DNA of 23,865 nt from JBDTCO01 sp039923495. Its GTDB lineage: Bacteria; Myxococcota_A; Polyangia; Palsa-1104. Below the pieces are notes generated by a model, which worked only from the letters and a program-made list of their open reading frames with translations, was not told the DNA's origin and did not search any database. The stretch spans positions 1-23,865 of the forward strand of contig JBDTCO010000195.1 of NCBI GenBank assembly GCA_039923495.1. Reading direction: 5' to 3'. The stretch's first letter is position 1. Each line of letters opens with the position of its first letter. Made by a program: the position numbers and the translations under genes. Below, piece after piece: positions 1 to 7,956 of the stretch.

Positions 1-1
1 C

Positions 2-241
2 TACGCGGCGAGCGGTCGCCTCGACGAGGCGCAGCAGCAGCTCGAGCTCGCCGATCGACTGCGACCGGATCAGCTACAGACGCTCTCGGCGCTCGCGTCG
101 CTGTACGCGCGACGCAACGATCGCAGCCATGCACTCGAGGCGGTCTCGCGCGCGCTCGCCGCGCACCCCGCAGACTCTCAGCGTGAAGCGCTCGAAGCGT
201 TGCGCATCCAGCTACAGAGCGGAAGGGTCGACGCACGATGA
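2..241 (+). CDS. C-terminal end of a TPR-repeat protein (partial)
   Basis: An open frame enters from the left edge and ends at TGA 239-241. The visible 79 residues are alanine-, arginine- and leucine-rich helical repeats; the stretch GRLDEAQQQLELADRLRPD followed by a helix pair ending SRALAAHPADS has the spacing and small/large pattern of tetratricopeptide repeats. The stop overlaps the next start in an ATGA arrangement, so the two genes are probably translated together. The protein may be a scaffold or assembly factor serving the following lipoprotein, but the N-terminus is outside the window and no further function can be given. Confidence 0.7.
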   Translation, partial: YAASGRLDEAQQQLELADRLRPDQLQTLSALASLYARRNDRSHALEAVSRALAAHPADSQREALEALRIQLQSGRVDAR

Positions 242-1029
242 ACCTCCGCTATCTCCCGTTCGCGCTCGTCCTCTCCGGCTGCATGCACCACCTGCCTCCC
301 GTGCAACGACCGTACGTGCAGCCCACGCCCGAGGTGCTCCTCGAGTCGCTGCGCGCGCGCGCGGCGAAGATCACGTCGCTCCAGGCCGATGCGCGCGCCG
401 AGCAGTCGGGCCCGGGCCATCCCCGCGTCAAGGTGAAGGTCTCCGCGTGGCTGCAGCGGCCCGACAAGCTCCGCCTCGAGATCGAAGGTCCGCTCGGCAC
501 CGGCGCGGCCACGCTCGTCACCGACGGCAACCGCTTCTCTCTCATGGACGGCTCGACGTCACGCCTTTACACGGGCGCCGCGGTCGGCTGCAACATCGCG
601 CGTCTCGTGCAGGTCGAGCTCGAGCCCGCTCAGATCGTCGCGGTCCTCGCGGGCGGCGTTCCGCTCGAGGATGGGCCCGTGTCGCTCGGCTGGGATCCGC
701 ACGACGGCGGTCGCGAGCTCGTCGCGATCCGCACCGGCGACGGCGGTACCGAGCGCCTGTGGCTCAGCGGCGAGGCCAACGTGTGGGACCCGGTGAAGGC
801 GGAGCGCAGCGATGGTCATGGCAGGCTCGTGTGGCGCGTCGAGCACGACGGCTTCGCGGACGTGGACGGCCGCCGCCTCCCGAGCCACACTCGCGTGCGC
901 GATCTGCGCCGACACGCCGAGATCAAGCTCACGTGGAAGGACCGCACCGTCGATCCCGAGCTGCGCCAGGAAGGCTTTTCGCTCGAGCCCGGTGCCGGCA
1001 TCCCGACGCTGCCGGTCACCTGCAACTAG
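238..1029 (+). CDS. Outer-membrane-type lipoprotein, LolA/LolB-like (DUF4292-like) fold suspected
   Basis: 263 aa. A short signal peptide ends in the lipobox LVLSGC (Cys at residue 15), predicting lipid modification by Lgt/LspA and export to the envelope. The following sequence (ITSLQADARAEQS, then PDKLRLEIEGPLGTGAATL, then VTDGNRFSLMDG) has the alternating beta pattern seen in LolA/LolB and DUF4292 lipoproteins, where a half-barrel binds lipid or lipoprotein; that family link is made from pattern only. The ATG lies inside the stop of the upstream TPR gene (ATGA), which fixes the start and suggests one operon. It ends 31 nt from the stop of a convergent gene. Exact role unknown; lipoprotein status is quite sure. 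Confidence 0.8.
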   Translation: MNLRYLPFALVLSGCMHHLPPVQRPYVQPTPEVLLESLRARAAKITSLQADARAEQSGPGHPRVKVKVSAWLQRPDKLRLEIEGPLGTGAATLVTDGNRFSLMDGSTSRLYTGAAVGCNIARLVQVELEPAQIVAVLAGGVPLEDGPVSLGWDPHDGGRELVAIRTGDGGTERLWLSGEANVWDPVKAERSDGHGRLVWRVEHDGFADVDGRRLPSHTRVRDLRRHAEIKLTWKDRTVDPELRQEGFSLEPGAGIPTLPVTCN

Positions 1030-1060
1030 GACGCGGTCCCAGCGGCTGAACGGGTTCCGT

Positions 1061-1714
1061 TTACAGGAGTACGTCGTCGTCGAGCTTGCCGGTCAGGTAG
1101 TCCGACTCGAGGCGCTCGATGAACTTTTGCCACAGGTCGCGCGCAGGCTCGTCGACGAAGCGGAAGACCACGCCGACGCCGCGATCGTTGCCGTCGGAGG
1201 CGCGAGCGACCTCGCCCGAGACCTCGATGGGTCGGAAGCCTACGCCCGGTGGATACACGAGCAACGGCACGACCTGGCTCACCGGCAGGTTCTCGGCGGT
1301 GCGCACGAACGCGCCCTCCTCGTTGAGATCGCGCGTGAAGTTGAGGCGGCGACCGCGCGGGGTCGAGTATGCGACCTTGAGGCGCAGCGGCAGCCGACGG
1401 CGCTCGCGGACGTCGAGGAGACCACCGCGGACGTAGCCGTGCAGGTACTTGAGCTTGGCCTGCTCGCTCGGGAGCGGCTCGATACCGATGCCTGCGCGCG
1501 CCCGCTGATCGCCGGTGTTGCGACGCCACTTCACGGTGCCATGGATGAGGACACGCGGTCCTTGCTGGAAGATCATCTCGACGAGCACGCGCGCACCGAC
1601 GGCGTGATCGCTGGCGCCTGGTACGAAGATGCCACCCGTGCCGAGCGCAGGATCGGTGTAGCGCTGGAAGTCCGTGCGCTCCACGAGGTGCACCTTGAGT
1701 CGGTTGCTGCTCAC
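1061..1714 (-). CDS. Tandem PilZ-like domain protein
   Basis: 217 aa from a GTG whose GTGA overlaps the TGA of the upstream zinc-ribbon gene; this coupling and the start of conserved sequence (SSNRLKVHLVERTDF) decide the start over longer frames. Two related halves can be seen. The first (about residues 1-90) has a GGIFV turn and a beta-rich tail but lacks the full PilZ motif. The second (from about residue 95) has RERRRLPLRLKVAY followed by TRDLNEEGAFVRT, matching the RxxxR and (D/N)xSxxG elements that bind cyclic di-GMP in PilZ proteins, although the Ser of the second motif is Asn/Glu here. Such PilZ proteins are numerous in myxobacteria. A c-di-GMP or adaptor role is likely; ligand binding is uncertain because of the substituted motif. 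Confidence 0.82.
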   Translation of the reverse strand: MSSNRLKVHLVERTDFQRYTDPALGTGGIFVPGASDHAVGARVLVEMIFQQGPRVLIHGTVKWRRNTGDQRARAGIGIEPLPSEQAKLKYLHGYVRGGLLDVRERRRLPLRLKVAYSTPRGRRLNFTRDLNEEGAFVRTAENLPVSQVVPLLVYPPGVGFRPIEVSGEVARASDGNDRGVGVVFRFVDEPARDLWQKFIERLESDYLTGKLDDDVLL

Positions 1715-2043
1715 GTCGCGTGGTCCATCCGGAGACCGGATGATGCGCCGAGGCGCCAGCGGTAACAAGGCTCGCACGCGACGGGGCGATGAGCGGCCAC
1801 CTCGAATGGAACGCGCGCCGGCTCTCCACACCACGAGCAGGACGGCGTGACATCGACGGGACGCTGCTTCGGCGTACGCAACGAGATGGCGCGACGCTCC
1901 GCCTTTAGTGCCTTGCGACATGGAGCGCAGCGACGGGGCGGATCGGGCAGCCCGCGCTCTGCGTAGAAGCGCTGCTCGCCGCCGGTGTGCAGGAAGGTAT
2001 CGCCGCAGCGCTCGCAGGTGCGGTGCTCGTCCGTGCCGCTCAT
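1711..2043 (-). CDS. Double zinc-ribbon protein (zf-trcl and CxxC-x17-CxxC type)
   Basis: 110 aa. Two zinc-ribbon-like modules are visible. The first has CERC near the N-terminus and a second pair, CAPC, after a segment with EQRFYAERGLPDPPRRC, typical of the probable zinc-ribbon family zf-trcl. The second, CSWC then CEPC, has exactly 17 residues between the pairs, the signature of the CxxC-x17-CxxC family. Start ATG 2043 has GGGGTGAG about seven bases upstream, preferred over an in-frame start at 2085. Its stop overlaps the start of the PilZ gene. Nucleic-acid or protein binding is possible; no specific function is known to me. Confidence 0.8.
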   Translation of the reverse strand: MSGTDEHRTCERCGDTFLHTGGEQRFYAERGLPDPPRRCAPCRKALKAERRAISLRTPKQRPVDVTPSCSWCGEPARVPFEVAAHRPVACEPCYRWRLGASSGLRMDHAT

Positions 2044-2102
2044 CGTCTCACCCCAGCATGCCCCACATTGGTGAGTCGGCCGCATTGGCGGTAGATAGAG
2101 GC

Positions 2103-2528
2103 ATGCGCGCCGTCACCAGCCTCGTCCTCTCGTTCTGCGTCGCCGCGGCGTTGAGCGGCTGCAAGGAAGATCCCGCGATCGTCATCCGCTTCGATCCGCC
2201 GGACCTCGCCGGCCGGAAGACCGATGCGGCGGTCGCGGTCGTCGCGCCGACGCCCGCCGACGCCGAGTGCGAAAAGGACGCGGACTGCACGATCGAGGTC
2301 GATGGGTGCTGCGACTGCGCGAATGGCGGCAAGCAGAAGGCCGTCTCGCTGAAGCACCACAAGGTGGCACCGTCCGAGCCGTGCGACAGCGTCTGCACGA
2401 TGATGATGTCGACGGACCCGAGCTGCTCGAAGCGCCCGGTCTGCGTCGAAGGCGCTTGCACGATGCGCGAGGCCAGGCCCGGCGAGGTGAAGCCAAAGGT
2501 CGTGCGGCGGAAGAAGCCTACGCCGTGA
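2103..2528 (+). CDS. Cysteine-rich lipoprotein
   Basis: 141 aa. The start MRAVTSLVLSF begins a signal peptide ending in the lipobox ALSGC, with Cys about residue 20; a weak purine run (ATAGAGG) precedes the ATG. After an alanine/proline linker there is a compact Cys-rich region (ECEKDADCTIEVDGCCDC, then paired Cys to residue about 120) that should form disulfides in the periplasm or at the cell surface, and a basic tail ending KVVRRKKPTP. The gene is divergent from the zinc-ribbon gene, 59 nt away, and its last 11 bases overlap the convergent gene at 2518. Similar Cys-rich lipoproteins are common in myxobacteria; no function can be assigned. Confidence 0.78.
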   Translation: MRAVTSLVLSFCVAAALSGCKEDPAIVIRFDPPDLAGRKTDAAVAVVAPTPADAECEKDADCTIEVDGCCDCANGGKQKAVSLKHHKVAPSEPCDSVCTMMMSTDPSCSKRPVCVEGACTMREARPGEVKPKVVRRKKPTP

Positions 2529-3603
2529 TCTGAAAGCGTAGCGTGAGGGGGTGGCCTTCGCGAACGAGATCCACCGCGAAGTGGTCGGTCACGCGCACCC
2601 AGTTGTAGGCGGCAGATGCGTCCTCGGCGCTGCGGAGCGCACGACCATCGACGCTGCGGATCACGTCGCCGCGACGTAGCCCCATGCGCGCGAGGAAGCT
2701 GCCGGGGCGGAGGTCGGCGACGCGGAAGCCTCCACCCGCTGCCAGCTCGAGCGCAACGGAGTCGTCGAGCGCGCGGAAGTCACCGAGGCCGCGATCGAAG
2801 TCGGTGCGCGGAACCGACATCGCGGACGGCGTCGGCATCGGCACCGCAACGGAGGCCGGCGCAGCGAGCGGAGCAGGCGCAGCGACCGGGGTCGCCAGCT
2901 CCGGCGGTGCGATGAGTGGCTGCACGAAGACGATCTTCGGGGCACCGGGCGGCAGCGCCTGCTCCGGCGCACCCGGTGAAGCGATGGTCGTGGTGTTCTG
3001 CGGCGGCACGACGGCCGCGACCGGAGTGGCCGCAGGCGCGGTGACAGCGACCGGAGCCGGCGTAGCCGCGACGGCGGTGGCGCTGGCCGGGCCCGAAGCG
3101 ACGACGGGAGGCGCGCCCGAGACCGTCGCCGTGGCAGTCGCCGTCGGAGCGGGTGGTGCAACGACAGCCACGGGGGCGGTGACAGCCACGGGGGCGGTGA
3201 CAGCCACGGGAGCAACGACAGCCACGGGAGCGGGCGCAGCGATCGCGATGGGCGGCGTGACGTTCATCGGCTTCATGTTGATGACCATCGGCTCGAGCGT
3301 CCTGGGCCTGGGTCGCGGATCGGCAGCCAGGTTCAAGAGCTCCTTCGAGCCGCCGCGGATGAGGACCACGTCCTCCGCGCCGATGGCCACGACGCGACCG
3401 CCGTTGACCTCGTCGCCGAGGCGCACGATGCGGTACTCGTTGGTCTCCTCGTCGAGGAGGACGGCCTGCGTGGACGAGAGGGCCTGGCCGACGACGCGGC
3501 GGGCGGCTGGTGGCTCGGCGAACGCGACGCCCGGGGCGAGGCCGAGGGTCGGGCTCATGGTGAAGATCGACAGGCCGAGGATCGTCCAGAGGTGCTTGTT
3601 CAT
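2518..3603 (-). CDS. Periplasmic HR/PDZ protein, GspC-like without a T2SS cluster
   Basis: 361 aa. A signal peptide or anchor (residues 1-29, ending GVAFA) is followed by a homology-region-like domain at about 36-92 with ETNEYRIVRLGDEVNGGRVV and EDVVLIRGGSKELLNL, the pattern of the GspC/PilP HR domain. A roughly 170-residue Pro/Ala/Val linker follows, then a C-terminal PDZ domain from about residue 280 with GSFLARMGLRRGDVIRSVDG. This order, HR-linker-PDZ, is that of the type II secretion protein GspC, but no secretin or other gsp gene lies nearby, so it may be an orphan. Start ATG 3603 is chosen because AGGA sits five bases upstream; an ATG at 3621 adds six residues. The linker contains 18-bp DNA repeats. 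Confidence 0.8.
   Translation of the reverse strand: MNKHLWTILGLSIFTMSPTLGLAPGVAFAEPPAARRVVGQALSSTQAVLLDEETNEYRIVRLGDEVNGGRVVAIGAEDVVLIRGGSKELLNLAADPRPRPRTLEPMVINMKPMNVTPPIAIAAPAPVAVVAPVAVTAPVAVTAPVAVVAPPAPTATATATVSGAPPVVASGPASATAVAATPAPVAVTAPAATPVAAVVPPQNTTTIASPGAPEQALPPGAPKIVFVQPLIAPPELATPVAAPAPLAAPASVAVPMPTPSAMSVPRTDFDRGLGDFRALDDSVALELAAGGGFRVADLRPGSFLARMGLRRGDVIRSVDGRALRSAEDASAAYNWVRVTDHFAVDLVREGHPLTLRFQITA
3164..3235. repeat. Four 18-bp tandem repeats inside the HR/PDZ gene
   Basis: The unit ACAGCCACGGGGGCGGTG is present twice perfectly (3164-3181 and 3182-3199), followed by two diverged copies (3200-3217 and 3218-3235). On the coding strand each encodes a six-residue TAPVAV-type unit in the Pro/Ala linker, so copy-number changes would alter linker length without a frameshift. 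Confidence 0.9.
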
Positions 3604-3659
3604 GAGAGTCCTGAGCAGCATCCCGCGTGCCAGCGAGCAACGACTGCGAGGAGGGCCGG

Positions 3660-3692
3660 ATATCGCCGGGATATCGCCGGGATCTCGCCGGG
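3660..3692. repeat. Three 11-bp tandem repeats upstream of the HR/PDZ gene
   Basis: ATATCGCCGGG occurs at 3660-3670 and 3671-3681, then once with a single change at 3682-3692. The array begins 57 bp upstream of the ATG at 3603, in the leader or promoter area. Three phased copies at 11 bp, about one helical turn, could be a binding-site array or slippage product. Confidence 0.85.
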
Positions 3693-3719
3693 ATCGAGGG
3701 GCCCGAGGACCGAGCGTGA

Positions 3720-3752
3720 CCATCCGTTCACGACGGAGCCGTGAACGGATGG
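3720..3752. terminator. 13-bp perfect inverted repeat after pspA
   Basis: Arms 3720-3732 and 3740-3752 are perfectly complementary (core CATCCGTTCAC / GTGAACGGATG) with a seven-base loop. It lies 10 bases past the pspA stop and about 117 bases upstream of the next gene on the same strand. No T-run follows on either side, so it is terminator-like or an mRNA-stabilising hairpin rather than a classical intrinsic terminator. Confidence 0.6.
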
Positions 3753-3761
3753 CGCTGCGGA

Positions 3762-4559
3762 TTACGACTCGGACTTGGCGGCCGCCTTCGGGGGCGACTC
3801 GTCCTCGTCTTCACTTTCGCTGCCAGCGCTACGAGCACCGAGCGACTTCGGCGTGGTCGACTCGCCGGACGCAGGCAGGGCCGCGACGCCCATCTTCGCC
3901 TTCAGCGCCGCGAGCGCCTGATCGGCACCCGGACTCGAGGGCGCGCTGAGCTTCTTGAAGCGGTGCTCGAGCGTGTCCCCGTTGAGCTCACCCGCGAGCT
4001 CCGAGGATGCCTCGGCCTCGGCCTCGATCTGGTCGACCTTCTCGGCCATGCGATCGAACGTGTCGAAGGCCGACGTGTCGGACAGGCCCGCCATCGTCTG
4101 CTGGATCGTCTTCTGTGCCTCGGCCCGCTTGGCGCGCGCGACGAGAATGTTCTTCTTGCGCTTGGCCTCCTCGATCTTGCCGTTGAGGCTGCGGAGCTGG
4201 TCCTTGAGCTTGTCGACCGCGTCCTTCTGCAGGTGCCACTGCTGCTCGAACTGGTGCGTGAGGTCCTCGTGCTCCTTCTGGCGCACGAGCGCTTCCTTCG
4301 CGAGCTCGTCGTCGCCGGCGTGGACCGCCGACATCGCCTTGCGCTCCCAGTCCTTGGTCAACGCGATCTGGTCGTCCCATTGCTTCTTGAGGCGCTTCTC
4401 GTCGCCGATGGCCACGGCCACCTGCTTCTTGGCCTCGAGCAGCTGGTTCTTCATGTCGACGAGGACCTGAGAAAGCATCTTCTCCGGGTCCTCCGCCTTG
4501 CTGATGAGGTCGTTGATGTTCGACTTGATCAGCGTACCCAACCTCGAAAAGATGCCCAT
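3762..4559 (-). CDS. pspA: PspA/IM30 family membrane-stress protein
   Basis: 265 aa. The N-terminus MGIFSRLGTLIKSNINDLIS is the amphipathic helix that binds stressed inner membrane in PspA/Vipp1 proteins; it is followed by SKAEDPEKMLSQVLVDMKNQ and a long coiled coil to about residue 185, as in the ESCRT-III-like PspA fold. The last 60 residues are a low-complexity acidic/Ser tail (SESEDEDESPP) longer than in the enterobacterial protein. The start shares its A with the stop of the YbjN-like gene upstream (TGATG), so the pair is translationally coupled. No pspB, pspC or pspF is nearby, so the regulatory partner is probably different from the enterobacterial one. A hairpin follows the stop. Confidence 0.95.
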   Translation of the reverse strand: MGIFSRLGTLIKSNINDLISKAEDPEKMLSQVLVDMKNQLLEAKKQVAVAIGDEKRLKKQWDDQIALTKDWERKAMSAVHAGDDELAKEALVRQKEHEDLTHQFEQQWHLQKDAVDKLKDQLRSLNGKIEEAKRKKNILVARAKRAEAQKTIQQTMAGLSDTSAFDTFDRMAEKVDQIEAEAEASSELAGELNGDTLEHRFKKLSAPSSPGADQALAALKAKMGVAALPASGESTTPKSLGARSAGSESEDEDESPPKAAAKSES

Positions 4560-4945
4560 CAGGCGGCCTCCCGGAACTTTGCGAGCCGGCCTCGGTGCGA
4601 GGCAACGGCCATGGAAATGTCGTCGATCGTGGCTGCGAACTCGTTGAAGTCGAGGTTCTCGAGCTGCAACGCGTCGCAGATGACCACCGAGTCGCCCTCG
4701 ACGCCATACGCGCCGTGCATCATCTCGGTGGCGTTGAGCTCGAGGAGCGTGCGGAACAGCGCCTCGCGCTCGTGAGTGGGGACCTCCATCAGCTTGATCC
4801 GGAACACGACGACGGGTCCGGCGAGCGTGACGATGATGTTGTCGAGGCCCTCGTCGCCCGCGACGACGAACGTGCCTTCGCGCGGCTCCTCGTAGGGCAG
4901 CTCGAGCTTGTAGAGAAAGTCCTGGATATCAGCAGCGGTTTTCAT
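4559..4945 (-). CDS. YbjN-like (sensory regulator/chaperone fold) protein coupled to pspA
   Basis: 128 aa, acidic. The start MKTAADIQDFLYKLELPYEE is preceded by a good AGGAG eleven bases upstream, which decides it over a longer frame from 5110. The sequence alternates a beta sheet (GTFVVAGDEGLDNIIVTLAG, then VVVFRIKLMEV) with helices (EREALFRTLLELNA, ENLDFNEFAATIDDI), the layout of the YbjN/CesT-like fold found in type III chaperones and YbjN-family proteins. It is the first gene of a two-gene unit with pspA and has a plausible promoter just upstream, so a role in PspA control or loading is a reasonable inference. The family assignment rests on pattern and length only. Confidence 0.75.
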   Translation of the reverse strand: MKTAADIQDFLYKLELPYEEPREGTFVVAGDEGLDNIIVTLAGPVVVFRIKLMEVPTHEREALFRTLLELNATEMMHGAYGVEGDSVVICDALQLENLDFNEFAATIDDISMAVASHRGRLAKFREAA

Positions 4946-4996
4946 GACCGAACACTCCTCACTCCGACGAGACCGATCCCCTCCGCTTGCATCTTC

Positions 4997-5025
4997 AGCG
5001 TAGGCGAGCAGCGTGGCCCTTTCAA
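4997..5025 (-). promoter_or_regulatory. Putative sigma70-type promoter of the ybjN-like/pspA operon
   Basis: Reading the minus strand, TTGAAA (5025-5020) and TACGCT (5002-4997) are separated by 17 bases, placing a start site near 4990 and a leader of about 45 bases that contains the AGGAG before the ATG at 4945. Match to the -35 box is 5/6 and to the -10 box 3/6. Confidence 0.45.
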
Positions 5026-5106
5026 GGCAGCATACGCGCAGCTGCGCGAAACGGTCCCTAGGATCTGTCGACGGTCGCTCGAAGTGACCGGCGTCGCCTT
5101 CGGCGC

Positions 5107-6240
5107 TCAATGGCTCACGGGCAGCGTGAGCTGCGGGCCGCTGTTGACGAGCTGCCCTGCCTGCATCGAGAAGATCTCCGTGAGCAGCATGAACGTTGCC
5201 TTCGAGTCGAGATCGTCGTCGCGGATGAAGAACCAGTGGTCCCGGTGCCGCACCTTGAGGTACGCGTTCTGGGGCTCCTTCTCGGAGCTCTCGACGCGGA
5301 ACAGGTTGCCCAGCACGCGCTGCCAGTCGAACGCGCGACCGTCGGGCTCGTGCGTGATCTCGACGATGCCGGCGGCGGCGTGCGCCGGCGGGATCTCCAC
5401 CGCCTCGGCGAGGTAGAACATCATGCTCAGCACCGAGCGCAGCCGCAGCGCGATGCGATCACCGCCGAGGTCTAGGAAGTCGCGCGTGTAGCGGAAGCGC
5501 GTCTTGGCCGGCGAGAGGTCGAGCACCTCCTTCACGCGCGCAGGCTCGACGAGGTGCTGCGAGTCCGAACCGAGCTCGAGGTATGGGCCCTGATCACCGC
5601 CCTCGTTCACCGACATCGTGATCAGGTTGGCGTCGTTGAGGATGCGCAGGTCCTCGATGAGCGCGCGAAACTCGGCGTAGCGCGGCGGCTCGGAGGGGGT
5701 AGGACCTGCGGCCGTGGGCGCGTTCACGATGCGGTTCATCTGGTCGACGGAGAGCGCGAACAGTCTGTCGAGCCGCCACCCGGCCTGCCCGAGCTGCAGC
5801 AGCGCGTAGATGGTCATCGGCGACACGAGCTTGCGGGTGAAGGCCTCGCCTTGCAGCGGTTGCATGATGACCGTGGGCGTCACGCTATAGCCGGTACCCA
5901 GTGACGGGTGCAGCACGTGGCCCGAGCTCGCCGAGGCGAGCCCGAGGTCGGTGTTGATGCCAGCGGTGGCGGACAGCGTCTGCTGCGTCGTGATGGTGGT
6001 CACATCGAGGAAGTACGGATTTTCGCGATACCGCATGCGCACGATGTTGAGGAGCAGCTGCTCGTTCAGCGAATTGGTGATCGCGTCGCCGAAGCTCGCG
6101 TGCGAGTACTTCACGCTCGAAGAGCCGAACGACGGACATCCGCCGAGCAGGAGCGGCAGAAAGCCCAGGAAGCAGAGGGGACCGAGCCGTTGGAGGGAAC
6201 GCGAGCGCATGCGAGGACGCACCAGCATGGGCCGCCGCAT
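5107..6240 (-). CDS. Conserved lipoprotein of unknown function
   Basis: 377 aa from ATG 6240. A hydrophobic segment ending LLLGGC forms a lipobox, followed by a Ser-rich linker. Possible starts are GTG 6252 and ATG 6240, 6228 and 6210; none has a strong ribosome site, and the 6210 start would give the most typical signal length of about 25 residues. The mature protein begins with YSHASFGDAITNSLNEQLLL and NIVRMRYRENPYFLDVTTIT, and has further helical blocks (SVDQMNRIVNAP, ALIEDLRILNDANLI) and a C-terminal HRDHWFFIRDDDLDSK segment. I recall similar proteins as uncharacterised in proteobacteria. It is divergent from uppS and ends 161 nt before the ybjN-like start. Confidence 0.8.
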   Translation of the reverse strand: MRRPMLVRPRMRSRSLQRLGPLCFLGFLPLLLGGCPSFGSSSVKYSHASFGDAITNSLNEQLLLNIVRMRYRENPYFLDVTTITTQQTLSATAGINTDLGLASASSGHVLHPSLGTGYSVTPTVIMQPLQGEAFTRKLVSPMTIYALLQLGQAGWRLDRLFALSVDQMNRIVNAPTAAGPTPSEPPRYAEFRALIEDLRILNDANLITMSVNEGGDQGPYLELGSDSQHLVEPARVKEVLDLSPAKTRFRYTRDFLDLGGDRIALRLRSVLSMMFYLAEAVEIPPAHAAAGIVEITHEPDGRAFDWQRVLGNLFRVESSEKEPQNAYLKVRHRDHWFFIRDDDLDSKATFMLLTEIFSMQAGQLVNSGPQLTLPVSH

Positions 6241-6314
6241 CGTCGCTGTCACGTCCAGAGCGCAGCGCGGGCAGCATTGATTCGACGCGCGGAGTCATGG
6301 TAGGTGGACACCCG

Positions 6315-7064
<750 letters not shown>

Positions 7065-7067
7065 CCG

Positions 7068-7892
7068 GTGAGCAACCTCACCGCGCGCCTCCTCACCGCC
7101 GTCGCCATCGTCCCGCTGCTGCTCGCAGCGATCTTCTGGAGCAACCCGCTCGGCGTCTTCGCGATCGTGTTCGTCTCGACTGGCCTCGGCCTGCGCGAGT
7201 GGATGAACATGACCATGCCGTCCGCGCCCGTCGCGGAGCGTGGCTTCGGCGTGTTGCTCGGCCTCGTGCTGTCGACGCACCTCTACTTCTGCACCGCCGA
7301 CGGCCTCGGCCTCGCGCTCACCCTCGCCGGCATGACCATCGCGTCGGCCATCTACATCCTGTTTCGCTACGGAACCATCGAGACCGTCGCTGCGCGCCTC
7401 TCTGCGTTGATGACCGGGCTCATGTACGTCTCGGTGCTGCTCGTCTTCGTCGCGCTCCTGAAGAAGCTGCCGAACGGCGGCTGGTGGGTGCTCCTCACGC
7501 TGACGCTCGTGTGGTTCTCCGACACGGGCGCGTACTTCGCGGGCCGCTTCATCGGTCCGACGTTTCCGCGCAAGCTCTACGAGGCGATGAGCCCCAAGAA
7601 GACGCTCATCGGCGCGTTCGGCGGCCTCGGCGGCAGCTTCGTCGCGACGACCCTCGCCAAGCTGTTCTACCTGCCGGGCCTCACCTGGTTCGACGTCGTC
7701 GCGCTCACGATCCCCGCCAACGTGCTCGGTCAGATCGGTGATCTATGCGAGTCGATGATCAAGCGCTCCGTCGGTGTGAAGGACTCGGGCGCGCTGCTCC
7801 CCGGTCACGGCGGCATGCTCGACCGCATCGACGCGCTGCTCTTCGCCGCGCCGTTCATCTACGCGTACGGCCGCTACGTCTACCTTCACTGA
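7068..7892 (+). CDS. cdsA: Phosphatidate cytidylyltransferase (CDP-diglyceride synthase)
   Basis: 274 aa integral membrane enzyme with about seven to eight hydrophobic segments. It makes CDP-diacylglycerol from CTP and phosphatidate for phospholipid synthesis. The family signature S-x-x-K-R-x4-K-D-x-G-x2-L-P-G-H-G-G-x-x-D-R-x-D is complete near residues 228-254 (KRSVGVKDSGALLPGHGGML, then DRID). The GTG start three bases after the uppS stop is the earliest start before the first membrane helix. It is co-transcribed with uppS. It ends 64 nt from the convergent stop of the ART-like gene. Confidence 0.96.
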   Translation: MSNLTARLLTAVAIVPLLLAAIFWSNPLGVFAIVFVSTGLGLREWMNMTMPSAPVAERGFGVLLGLVLSTHLYFCTADGLGLALTLAGMTIASAIYILFRYGTIETVAARLSALMTGLMYVSVLLVFVALLKKLPNGGWWVLLTLTLVWFSDTGAYFAGRFIGPTFPRKLYEAMSPKKTLIGAFGGLGGSFVATTLAKLFYLPGLTWFDVVALTIPANVLGQIGDLCESMIKRSVGVKDSGALLPGHGGMLDRIDALLFAAPFIYAYGRYVYLH

Positions 7893-7956
7893 TCCGTGCG
7901 CAGCGCGCGGGTCGTGCAGAGCACACGGCGATTGCCGCCGCCGCCCACCGCGGTAT

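Noticed and set aside
812..1765. Plus-strand frame of 317 codons over the PilZ gene
   Set aside because: It overlaps the end of the lipoprotein and the whole PilZ gene; the PilZ frame has motifs and coupling to its neighbour.
3164..3235. CRISPR-like short repeats
   Set aside because: Units are contiguous with no spacers and are in-frame within a coding linker.
7894..7928. Hairpin CCGTG/CACGG between cdsA and the ART-like gene
   Set aside because: Only five paired bases around a 25-base loop and no T-run; too weak to call a terminator.
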